From positions 1 to 7,715 of the forward strand of contig JADFNT010000069.1 in NCBI GenBank assembly GCA_022563215.1: a stretch of DNA of 7,715 nt, written 5' to 3'. Below are positions 1-6,876 of the stretch, piece after piece. Origin of the DNA: Pseudomonadota bacterium (GTDB taxonomy: Bacteria > Pseudomonadota > Alphaproteobacteria > Rhodospirillales > Casp-alpha2). Under the pieces are notes generated by a model, which was not told the DNA's origin, ran no database searches, and saw nothing but the letters and a program-made list of their open reading frames with translations. The position numbers and the translations under genes are program-made. The first letter of the stretch is position 1. Each line of letters opens with the position of its first letter.

Positions 1-1593
1 CAGGCGGCCGTCGCGGATTTCGACCTTCAGGCCCTCCTCCTCCAGGTCCGGTTCCTTCATCAGCCAGTGGGCGAGGCGGCGCAGCAATTCCGCCTGGGGC
101 CCACCGCCCTCGAAACCGCGGGCCCAAAGCCAGATATGATCGCTGAGGATCTGCGCCACCCGGCCTTTGCCGACGCGATCCAAAAGCAACAGCGGTTTGC
201 CGTCCAAGCCCTGCATCAATACCCGGCCGGCCTTGGGCACCGCCTCGATCAGGCGGAACCAGCGCCCCCACTCAGGCGTCTCGGTGCCGTTTCTGGGCAG
301 GCCCGCGGTCACCGGATGACGATAACCGATTTCGGTGAGCCGCGGCCGGAACCCCCGCTCCAGCACTTTCCCGGTCGGCGCCGCCGGCATCACCTTGCCC
401 AGGGGCGTCTGGTAAAGCGACCTGAGCGACGCGAATTCGGGCCCCACCGCCAATAACAACGCCCCGCCTTCCTTGACGAAGTTGACGATATTGCGCAAAT
501 ACGACGGCGGCAGCACGTCGCGGACCACATAGCGGTCGAAAATGATGAGGTCGAATTCCTGGAGCTTGGTCTCGAACAGTTCCTGGATGGGAAAAGCGAT
601 CAACGCAAGCTCTCGAAGCGGCGTGAAGTCGTCCTTTTCCGGCGGCCTCAGGATGGTGAAATGAATCAAGTCCACGGACGGGTCGGATTTGAGCAGATTA
701 CGCCATGCCCGTTCGCCGGCGTGGGGTTGTCCCGAAACCAACAATACCCGAAGCCGGTCCCGGACCCCGTTAATGCTGACCAGCGTCCGGTTGTTGAGGG
801 TCGAAAGTTCCCCCGGGGCGGTATCGACCTCAAGCTCGACCACCGTCGGCCCGGCATGATCGAGGGTAAAAGTGAACTGCTCGCTTTTGCCGACCGGGGT
901 TTGGGCGATTTTTTCCTGGTTATCGTCGTAGCGCATCCGCACCCGTACCAGGTTGGTCCCGAACCCCTTCGTTTTTTCGGCCCGACGGTCCTCGACCCGG
1001 TAACGAATGGTGACTTCCTTGCCGACGATTCCGTAACCGGGCGCCTGTTCGATGACTAGCCGGCGATCCGATTCCCCGGGCTTGCCGGTCAGCAACACAT
1101 GAATGGGGCCGGACACCGGGGGCGCCGCCGGCACGTCGTGGATTTGTCCGTCGGTGATCAGGAGGGCGCCGGCAAAACGCTGGCGGGGGATTTCACCCGC
1201 CGCCTGGGCCAGGGCCCCGAATAGCCGCGTGCCTTTGTCGCCGGCGTCGTCGTCCGTGATCTCGATGGTGCGGACCTCCAGTCCCTCGAACCTAGCTAGG
1301 CCTTCGCCGACGGATTTAAGCGCCGCCGCCGTTTCCGCCCGGCGGTCGCCGACCCCCTGGCTGGATGTCCGGTCGACGACGATCAGGGCAACGTCGCGCA
1401 GGGGTTCATGCTCTTCGCGAACCGCCAATGGATTAGCCAGCGCCGCCACCAGAACCGCCAACGCCAGGGTGCGAAGCGCCCATCCGCTGCCGCCCTTGAC
1501 CATCGCCACCCCGGCAAGACCGAGGCCCACGGCCGCCAGCACCGCGATCAACGCGGCCGGAACCATCGGCGCCAGGGAAAGGCTGTCAGCCAT
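1..1593 (-). CDS. Membrane protein with VWA-like and glutamine-amidotransferase-like domains, last gene of the MoxR operon (partial, C-terminus off the left edge)
   Basis: 531 codons are visible and the frame is still open at base 1. Two hydrophobic segments (about residues 8-32 and 38-58) would anchor it in the inner membrane, with the rest probably periplasmic. A VWA-like domain follows (about 66-170). It keeps a modified MIDAS: D74-R-T76-S-S78 in place of DxSxS, a threonine in GTRLFGAL (121-128), and D148-G in LLITDGQ. Residues 281-390 and 475-512 resemble the class-I glutamine-amidotransferase-like fold (VLLVSGQPHAGE; DLIIFDRYV; GGALLLAVGPEF; GKGRVAQILSD). The nucleophile position has no Cys, so amidotransferase activity is unlikely. 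ATG 1593 is chosen because an in-frame TAA lies two codons upstream and a G-rich Shine-Dalgarno-like run precedes it. Homologues I recall are near 690 residues, so roughly 150 may be missing here. It starts 30 bases after the DUF4159 gene, in the same operon. Inferred role: envelope integrity with its neighbours. Family assignment is fairly sure; the molecular function is unknown. Confidence 0.85.
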   Translation of the reverse strand, partial: MADSLSLAPMVPAALIAVLAAVGLGLAGVAMVKGGSGWALRTLALAVLVAALANPLAVREEHEPLRDVALIVVDRTSSQGVGDRRAETAAALKSVGEGLARFEGLEVRTIEITDDDAGDKGTRLFGALAQAAGEIPRQRFAGALLITDGQIHDVPAAPPVSGPIHVLLTGKPGESDRRLVIEQAPGYGIVGKEVTIRYRVEDRRAEKTKGFGTNLVRVRMRYDDNQEKIAQTPVGKSEQFTFTLDHAGPTVVELEVDTAPGELSTLNNRTLVSINGVRDRLRVLLVSGQPHAGERAWRNLLKSDPSVDLIHFTILRPPEKDDFTPLRELALIAFPIQELFETKLQEFDLIIFDRYVVRDVLPPSYLRNIVNFVKEGGALLLAVGPEFASLRSLYQTPLGKVMPAAPTGKVLERGFRPRLTEIGYRHPVTAGLPRNGTETPEWGRWFRLIEAVPKAGRVLMQGLDGKPLLLLDRVGKGRVAQILSDHIWLWARGFEGGGPQAELLRRLAHWLMKEPDLEEEGLKVEIRDGRL

Positions 1594-1623
1594 TGTTTAA
1601 GCCCCCCAGGGACATGAACAGAG

Positions 1624-4407
1624 TCATTTGCCCAGCCTCTTGAGGATGGCCGGCAGGTGAACCTGGTCGGCTTTGTAGTTACCGGTCAGCGTGTACATGA
1701 CCAGGTTGACCCCAAACCGGAAAGCCATTTCCCGTTGCCGTTCGCCGCCCGGCACCACCGGGTAAAGGGGGCGCCCGGCGTCGTCCATGGCCCAGGCGGC
1801 GGCCCAGTCGTGGCTACCGGCAATCACCGGCGAAACCCCGTCATTGACCCGCTCGCCGGCCCGCTCGACCCAAAGGGTGCCGCCGGTCCAGCGGCCGGGG
1901 AATTCCTGGATCAAGTAAAAAGAACGGGTCAATACATGGTCGGGCGATACCGGCACCAACGGCGGAATGTCCAGCCCCCGCGCCAAACGCCGAAGCGCCG
2001 AGACATCGGCGCCGCCGGCGGCGTTCTGGGTGTCGAACAGGATGGTACCGCCGTTCTTCAGGTATTCGTTGACCCGGGCCTTGGTGGCATCGGTGGCGAG
2101 GACGCTGTCGGCCGTCACCGGCCAATACAAAAGCGGAAAGAACGCCAGTTCGTCGCGGCCCGGGTCGACCCCTTGCGGCGGACCCAATTCGGCCGCGGTT
2201 CGGCGTTTGAGGATGGTGTTGAGCCCGGTCAAGCCGGCGCGGCTGGTTTCGTCGACCTCGCTGTTTCCAGTTATGACATAGGCGAGCCGGGTTTCCAGAG
2301 AGTTTCTCAAAGCGAAGGAATCGGCGCCGGCATGGTTGCCGGCCCAGGCCACGCCGGCCGCTCCCAGCATCATCGCCAGCGCCAGCCCCGTCACCGGGCC
2401 GGCCCAGGGACGGAAAGGCAACAGCCCCCGAAGGCTAAGGCTGGCGGCGAAATCAATCAGCGCCAGCACCAAGGCCAAGGTCAACAACCCGGGCCGGAGA
2501 TCGATTTCCTGGGTCTTGCCGTATTCGGCCCGGGAAACACCGCTGGGCAGCGGCCCGATGGGGATGGGCGATGTCAGACCCGCCGACAGGTTGAGCGCCC
2601 TTCGGGTCGCCTTCGATCCGTAATAGCCGGGCGGGTGCGTCTTCGACACCCGGGCTTTCCCGAATGCCTCGGCGGGGATGGACCGGGCGCTGGCGATGGC
2701 CGGCCCCAATCGCCCAAAACCGTCGACAGTGGAAAGAGGGTCCAGTGGCGGACCGGCGGCCTTGGCGACGACGCCTTGGCTGAGCGCCACCAAGCGCCGC
2801 AACATGTCAACGAACAGACCGGAAAGCGGAAGGTTCGACCACTGGACGTTGGCGGTGGTGTGGACCAGTACCAGCCAGCCCTTGCCGCGCCGTTCCCCGG
2901 TCACCAAAGGCGTGCCGTCGTCGAGGCGGGCCCAGGTTTTCTCCGCCAGGTCGAGGGCCGGCTGGGCCAGCACCTGACGTTTGACGGTCACGTCGTTTGG
3001 AATGGCAAGGCCGTGGAAGGGGCTGGCGGCATCGAACGGCGCCAGCTTCGCCGGCTCGCTCCACGACATGGCGCCGCCGATGACCCGGTCCCCCTGGCGC
3101 AGGCGCACCGGCAACAATGGCCCGTCTCCGTCACTGGCCCCGTCGTCGCCGGTTTCCTTCGCCAACAAAGGCCCGGCAAACCTGACGGCGGTACCCCCGG
3201 CCCGGATCCAATTTTCCAAGGCCTGGCGCACGGTTTTTCTCAACTGCCCGGGATCGGCCAACACGGCGATCGCCAGCGGCCGTTTCAAAAGGTCTTCCAG
3301 GCTGCCGTGGCGGACTTCGGTGAACGGGTTAAGGGCGCGCTCCAGGTAATAAAGGTCGCTCAACAGCGGTTGATCTCCGGTGGCGCCGGTCCCGGAAACC
3401 AACCCCACCGGGCGGCGGCGCCAACGCTCATCGGTCAGAACAACGGAACCGGCGGTGCCGGCGTCTTCGATCTCGAGGCGTTGCAGCCGGTTCAACAACT
3501 CCGTCGGTAGCGTTAAGCCGGTCTCGGCGCGGGTCTTCCCGGCGGCGAAGGCCAGCGGCTCACGGGCCAACAGCCGCCCGTCCTCGCCAAGAGCCCGGAC
3601 CCAGACCGTCGCCACGCCCTCAGGCGACGCCCTTTCGGCAATCAGGTTCAAGGTTCCCCCTTCGGCGCGGGGCGGACGCAGCACCAGCGCCAAACGGGGC
3701 AGGGGATCGCTGACGACGGTGACCCCGCCCAACCGCTGCAAGGGCTGAATAAGGTCGGCCATGGTCTTGCCACCGGGGGCTTCCCGTAGGCCGTCGCTCA
3801 ACCATACCACGTCTCCCGGCCGGGCATCGGCAAGTCCGCCAGGCTTCGACCCAGGCTTAGACAAGGCATCCAACAACGGTTTCAGCGCCGATTGCCGGTC
3901 CGTGGGCCAGGGTTTGGGCTGCAGGGAATGGAACAACCGCCGGGCATCGGCGGCGGTCATCATCCGGATCGCCCCCGGCGGCGCTTTGCTTTCCACCGGC
4001 GCCGTGCTCACCACCACCACCGGCCGGGAGTCGCGTTCCGCCTGATCGGCGAGACCACCCAGCATCGCCCGGCGTTGTGGCCAATGGGCGGCGGCCGCCC
4101 AGCCGTCGTCGATAATGACGATCAACGGCCCCTTGCCGGTCAACCGGGCGCCGGCATTCAACAACGGGTGCGACACCGCAAGAATGATCACCGCCGCCAG
4201 AACCAAGCGCAGGATCAGAAGCCACAGGGGGGTTTTGGCGGAGCTTTCCTGCCGCGTCTTTAAACCCAACAGCAGGCGGATCGGGGGAAACCGGATCGTC
4301 GTCGGGATCGGCGGCGTCAGCCTCAAGAACCACCAGATCACCGGCAACGTGGCAAGCGCCGCAAGGGCAAAGGGGGCGGCAAAGGATATGGCGCCGACGC
4401 TCAGCAC
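1624..4407 (-). CDS. Large membrane protein: BatA-like N-terminal domain, degenerate VWA-like and amidotransferase-like middle, C-terminal DUF4159
   Basis: 927 residues. The N-terminus is the BatA/aerotolerance-type membrane module: helix at about 8-29, the family signature RLTPPIPTTIRFPPIRLLLG at 29-48, and a second helix at about 60-80. A VWA-like domain follows (about 93-235). Its first metal motif is lost (IIDDGWAA at 98-105 instead of DxSxS), while WLSDG at 202-206 remains. Residues 333-545 look like a non-catalytic glutamine-amidotransferase-like domain. Two more helices lie at about 639-660 and 670-690. They are followed by DUF4159 (about 697-927), which includes FFPLLYWP (756-763), NGGTILFDTQN (785-795) and the closing NLVMYTLTGNYKADQVHLPA (901-920). 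The GTG start at 4407 is chosen because the BatA module needs the residues right after it and a GGTGA Shine-Dalgarno sits 7 bases upstream. It begins 3 bases after the DUF58 stop codon, which suggests translational coupling. Length and domain order match alphaproteobacterial homologues. It is probably an inner-membrane envelope-maintenance protein; no enzymatic activity is evident. Confidence 0.93.
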   Translation of the reverse strand: MLSVGAISFAAPFALAALATLPVIWWFLRLTPPIPTTIRFPPIRLLLGLKTRQESSAKTPLWLLILRLVLAAVIILAVSHPLLNAGARLTGKGPLIVIIDDGWAAAAHWPQRRAMLGGLADQAERDSRPVVVVSTAPVESKAPPGAIRMMTAADARRLFHSLQPKPWPTDRQSALKPLLDALSKPGSKPGGLADARPGDVVWLSDGLREAPGGKTMADLIQPLQRLGGVTVVSDPLPRLALVLRPPRAEGGTLNLIAERASPEGVATVWVRALGEDGRLLAREPLAFAAGKTRAETGLTLPTELLNRLQRLEIEDAGTAGSVVLTDERWRRRPVGLVSGTGATGDQPLLSDLYYLERALNPFTEVRHGSLEDLLKRPLAIAVLADPGQLRKTVRQALENWIRAGGTAVRFAGPLLAKETGDDGASDGDGPLLPVRLRQGDRVIGGAMSWSEPAKLAPFDAASPFHGLAIPNDVTVKRQVLAQPALDLAEKTWARLDDGTPLVTGERRGKGWLVLVHTTANVQWSNLPLSGLFVDMLRRLVALSQGVVAKAAGPPLDPLSTVDGFGRLGPAIASARSIPAEAFGKARVSKTHPPGYYGSKATRRALNLSAGLTSPIPIGPLPSGVSRAEYGKTQEIDLRPGLLTLALVLALIDFAASLSLRGLLPFRPWAGPVTGLALAMMLGAAGVAWAGNHAGADSFALRNSLETRLAYVITGNSEVDETSRAGLTGLNTILKRRTAAELGPPQGVDPGRDELAFFPLLYWPVTADSVLATDATKARVNEYLKNGGTILFDTQNAAGGADVSALRRLARGLDIPPLVPVSPDHVLTRSFYLIQEFPGRWTGGTLWVERAGERVNDGVSPVIAGSHDWAAAWAMDDAGRPLYPVVPGGERQREMAFRFGVNLVMYTLTGNYKADQVHLPAILKRLGK

Positions 4408-4410
4408 GGC

Positions 4411-5322
4411 TCAGTCACCGGTCTTTTCCGACAACACCAGGTAAAGAGCCAGCAGCGACGTTTCCGGCGAGTGGTCCGTATGATGGATGGCGTAACTCCA
4501 GCCGAACGATTTGGCCAGCGCCTCGAGGCCCTGGTTGTGGCGGTTGAAGGCTTGAAGATAGTCGTCGCGCATGGATTCCACCCGGCCGATCAAAACGTCG
4601 CCTTCGTCCTCCATGCCGTCGAACCGGACGCGGCCGGAAAACGGCAGCGTTTCTTCCGCCGGGTCCAGCACCTGGACTAAATGCCCGCGGACGCCCTGGT
4701 TGGCGAAAATCCCTATCGCTTCCCTTATCTCCTCAAGGGGCGACAGGAAATCGCCGATCAACACGACGCGGGCGTAACGGGGAAGGGACTCGAAAGCCGG
4801 CAGGCTTTCGTGAGAGGCTTCGGCCTTTTTGTCCTGGGCCTCAATCATCGACCACAACCGGATCAGCATGCCGCGCCCCGTCGCCGGCGGCATGCCGGTG
4901 CCCAGGATCGCCACGTGTTCCCCGCCGCGGATCAAAAGCGACGCCAGGGCCAGCAAAAGCATGTCGGCGCGTTCGATCTTGCTGCACAGGGTATCGGATG
5001 AACGATACGACATGGACGGCGATCCATCCCGCCACAGCCAGACGCTTTGCGCCGCTTCCCATTCCGTCTCGCGGACGTAAATCGGCTGCGACTTGGCCGA
5101 TTGCCGCCAGTCGATCAACTGCGTGGAATCACCGAATTCATAGCGCCGGAACTGCCAAAAGGTTTCCCCCTGGCCGACGCGGCGGCGCCCGTGAACGCCT
5201 TGTGAAACGGTCGCCGCCACCCGTTCGGCGGCGACCAGCAACGGCGGCAGGTGGGCGGCCAGTTCCTCCGCCCTGTGGTGGAGGTCCGAAGAATGATGCA
5301 TAAGCGAACCGGGCGCCGTCAT
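4411..5322 (-). CDS. DUF58 domain protein with intact VWA-type MIDAS motif, partner of MoxR
   Basis: 303 residues, the usual family size, with no signal peptide or membrane helix, so probably cytoplasmic. The DUF58 core is clear: RRYEFGDSTQLIDWRQSAKS (59-78), then IYVRETEWE (81-89), then WLWRDGSPSMSY (95-106), which holds the metal-binding D99-x-S101-x-S103. VVLIGDFLSP (186-195) supplies a late MIDAS-type aspartate, D191. Family knowledge: DUF58 proteins are regularly encoded beside MoxR ATPases, which are thought to remodel or load VWA-type partners. This gene lies 45 bases after moxR and 3 bases before the DUF4159 gene. ATG 5322 is taken as the start, with a weak GGAAA ribosome-binding site 6 bases upstream. 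The in-frame ATG seven codons later (M8) is a possible alternative and would lose nothing conserved. Conserved residues are intact, so the protein is probably functional. Confidence 0.93.
   Translation of the reverse strand: MTAPGSLMHHSSDLHHRAEELAAHLPPLLVAAERVAATVSQGVHGRRRVGQGETFWQFRRYEFGDSTQLIDWRQSAKSQPIYVRETEWEAAQSVWLWRDGSPSMSYRSSDTLCSKIERADMLLLALASLLIRGGEHVAILGTGMPPATGRGMLIRLWSMIEAQDKKAEASHESLPAFESLPRYARVVLIGDFLSPLEEIREAIGIFANQGVRGHLVQVLDPAEETLPFSGRVRFDGMEDEGDVLIGRVESMRDDYLQAFNRHNQGLEALAKSFGWSYAIHHTDHSPETSLLALYLVLSEKTGD
4415..4419 (-). promoter_or_regulatory. Ribosome binding site of the DUF4159 gene, inside the end of the DUF58 gene
   Basis: The minus strand reads GGTGA here, 7 bases before GTG 4407. 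It lies in the last codons of the DUF58 gene, just before its TGA. The stop and start are 3 bases apart, which fits termination-reinitiation coupling between the two genes and supports the GTG start. Confidence 0.5.
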
Positions 5323-5367
5323 GATGCTTTTCCAACCTCGGCCGGAACCGGCCTGGCCGTGACTCTA

Positions 5368-6390
5368 TCAGGCAATCCGGTCACAAAGCCGGTCGATGAT
5401 GCCGCGAAGCGTGATCCCTTCCGCCCGGGCGGAGAAGGTCAAGGCCATGCGGTGGCGAAGGATCGGATGCACCAACGCCAGCACGTCGTCGATGCTGGGG
5501 GCCAGGCGGCCCTCGATCACCGATCGGGCACGCACGCCCAACATCAACGCCTGGGTGGCCCGGGGTCCCGGTCCCCAGGAAACGTTCTTTTTCACCTCTT
5601 CGATGTCGGAGATTTCCGGTCGCCCGGCGCGAACCAGTTCGAGGATCGCCTCGGCCACGCTTTCGCCGACGGGAACCTGGCGGACGAGGCCTTGCGCCTC
5701 GATCAGGGCCTCGGCGTCCATCACCTGGACCGGTTCGGGCACGATGGTGCCGGTGGTGTTGACGATGATCTGGCGTTCGCCTTCCAAATCCGGGTAATCC
5801 ACGTCCACCTGCATGAAAAAGCGGTCGAGCTGCGCTTCCGGCAGCGGATAGGTGCCTTCCAGCTCCAGCGGATTCTGGGTCGCCAGTACATGGAACGGCT
5901 CCGGCAAGTCATAGTACTGGCCGGCCACCGACACCCGGTGCTCCTGCATCGCCTGCAGGAGCGCCGATTGGGTGCGCGGGCTGGCGCGGTTGATCTCGTC
6001 GGCCATCATCAACTGGCAGAACACCGGGCCCTTGATGAAACGGAACGAGCGGCGGCCCTTTTCGGATTCCTCCAGCACCTCGGAACCAAGGATATCAGCG
6101 GGCATCAGGTCGGGCGTGAACTGCACGCGCCGGTCGTCGAGGCCGAAAACGGTGCCGAGCGTTTCCACCAGCAGCGTCTTGCCCAGGCCCGGTACCCCGA
6201 TCAACAGAAGATGGCCGCCGGCGAGGAGCGTGATCAGAGTTTCCTCGACCACCCGGGACTGGCCATAGATGATACGGCCGATGCCGTCCCGGGCGGCGGC
6301 GATGTCGCGCCCCAGTTGATCTATGGCGTCGATAAGCTGGTTCGAATTGTCTAGTATCGCCTTATCTTTGTTTTTAGCTGTTGCTGTCAC
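5368..6390 (-). CDS. moxR: MoxR-family AAA+ ATPase
   Basis: 340 residues from the chosen start. All AAA+ elements are present: Walker A GVPGLGKT (65-72), Walker B LMMADEINRA (127-136), sensor 1 VLATQNP (168-174), an LDRFF arginine-finger region (188-192), and the sensor 2 segment WGPGPRATQAL (272-282) in the C-terminal helical lid. MoxR ATPases are cytoplasmic and are thought to act as chaperones for VWA/MIDAS proteins encoded beside them, here DUF58 and possibly the two membrane proteins. It is the first gene of the operon. The GTG at 6390 is preferred over the upstream GTG at 6444 because a good Shine-Dalgarno (GGGAGA) lies 7 bases before it and family similarity begins downstream. The longer form would add 18 unconserved residues and overlap the divergent gene. 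The symbol is a family name and does not imply a role in methanol oxidation. Confidence 0.94.
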   Translation of the reverse strand: MTATAKNKDKAILDNSNQLIDAIDQLGRDIAAARDGIGRIIYGQSRVVEETLITLLAGGHLLLIGVPGLGKTLLVETLGTVFGLDDRRVQFTPDLMPADILGSEVLEESEKGRRSFRFIKGPVFCQLMMADEINRASPRTQSALLQAMQEHRVSVAGQYYDLPEPFHVLATQNPLELEGTYPLPEAQLDRFFMQVDVDYPDLEGERQIIVNTTGTIVPEPVQVMDAEALIEAQGLVRQVPVGESVAEAILELVRAGRPEISDIEEVKKNVSWGPGPRATQALMLGVRARSVIEGRLAPSIDDVLALVHPILRHRMALTFSARAEGITLRGIIDRLCDRIA

Positions 6391-6398
6391 GGCAACGT

Positions 6399-6404
6399 CT
6401 CCCT
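6399..6404 (-). promoter_or_regulatory. Ribosome binding site deciding the moxR start
   Basis: On the minus strand this reads GGGAGA, ending 8 bases before GTG 6390. It is the best Shine-Dalgarno match near the gene's 5' end and favours the 340-residue product over the longer frame starting at 6444. The GTG sits in the loop of a possible small hairpin with a 5-bp stem (GTTGC at 6396-6392 with GCAAC at 6384-6380). The hairpin is short and may have no effect. Confidence 0.6.
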
Positions 6405-6421
6405 GGTTACAGCCGGTCGTA

Positions 6422-6452
6422 ATAATATGGGCAAAAACGCGCACGAACCCAA
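6422..6452 (-). promoter_or_regulatory. Possible promoter of the moxR operon
   Basis: Reading leftwards on the minus strand, TTGGGT (6452-6447) and TATTAT (6427-6422) are a possible -35/-10 pair. The 19-base spacing is longer than ideal. A transcript would begin near 6415, about 25 bases before the moxR start. This is the only AT-rich patch at the operon's head, and the -10 overlaps the start codon of the divergent gene. It is a visual match to a sigma-70-type consensus only. Confidence 0.3.
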
Positions 6453-6876
6453 TAGTTTGTCATCCCTCCCCGGGACCCCGCCCGGGACCTCGGTAAAAGC
6501 CCCTGCCGATGGCCCGCTCCGGGGGCCGAAAGGGTTTCGGCTCAAGCCGGGGCAGATTCTCTGCGGCGACCTGGATATGCGCATCGACCGCAACGGCGTC
6601 TGGTACCATCACGGCTCTCCGATCGGCCGCAAAGAACTGGTGCGCCTGTTTTCCACCGTGCTGCGCCGCGATGAGGCCGGCGATTACTGGCTGATCACCC
6701 CGGCCGAGGTCGGCCGCATCGAGGTCGAGGACGCGCCGTTCATAGCCGTAGAACTTACCACGTCTGGCGCCGGTGCCGACCAAATCCTTCGTCTCCGGAC
6801 CAATGTTGACAAAATCGTGACCGTCGACGGCGACCACCCGATCCGCTGCGATATCGACCCCGAAACCGGCGAGCGC
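6427..6876 (+). other. DUF1285 module (C-terminally truncated) of the chimeric frame
   Basis: This is the first ~150 residues of the open frame. DUF1285 proteins are small (about 180-200 residues) and of unknown function. Solved structures led others to suggest a signalling role. In Alphaproteobacteria the gene usually lies divergent from moxR, exactly as here, and is normally followed by a NUDIX hydrolase and the CCA-adding enzyme gene. This half is therefore in its expected place and belongs with the left part of the window. Glutamate codons here are mixed (about 4 GAA to 5 GAG), as in the minus-strand operon. The expected C-terminal segment after DPETGE is not found. Confidence 0.8.

Noticed and set aside
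1103..1600. 165-codon plus-strand open frame
   Set aside because: It is a Ser/Arg/Thr/Ala-rich shadow of the VWA-like domain on the minus strand.
1594..1623. Short minus-strand frame starting at ATG 1615 between the DUF4159 gene and the last gene
   Set aside because: It encodes only nine residues before a TGA that overlaps the next gene's start. There is no evidence that it is more than chance.
1657..3510. 617-codon plus-strand open frame opposite the DUF4159 gene
   Set aside because: It lies entirely antisense to a well-supported gene. Its translation is a Gly/Pro/Gln/Arg/His-rich composition with no recognisable motif. Long antisense frames are expected in GC-rich DNA.
5340..5353. Perfect 14-base palindrome (ggccggaaccggcc) between moxR and the DUF58 gene, possible terminator or operator
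   Set aside because: There is no T-tract after it in either direction and the loop would be very small. It lies inside an operon, and such GC palindromes are common in this composition.
5251..6354. 367-codon plus-strand open frame opposite moxR and the start of DUF58
   Set aside because: It is antisense to the AAA+ motifs of MoxR. The His/Arg/Gln-rich translation has no domain and the frame crosses two real genes.
6391..6444. An 18-residue N-terminal extension of MoxR from GTG 6444
   Set aside because: It is not conserved, lacks a good ribosome binding site and overlaps the divergent gene. GTG 6390 has a GGGAGA at proper spacing.
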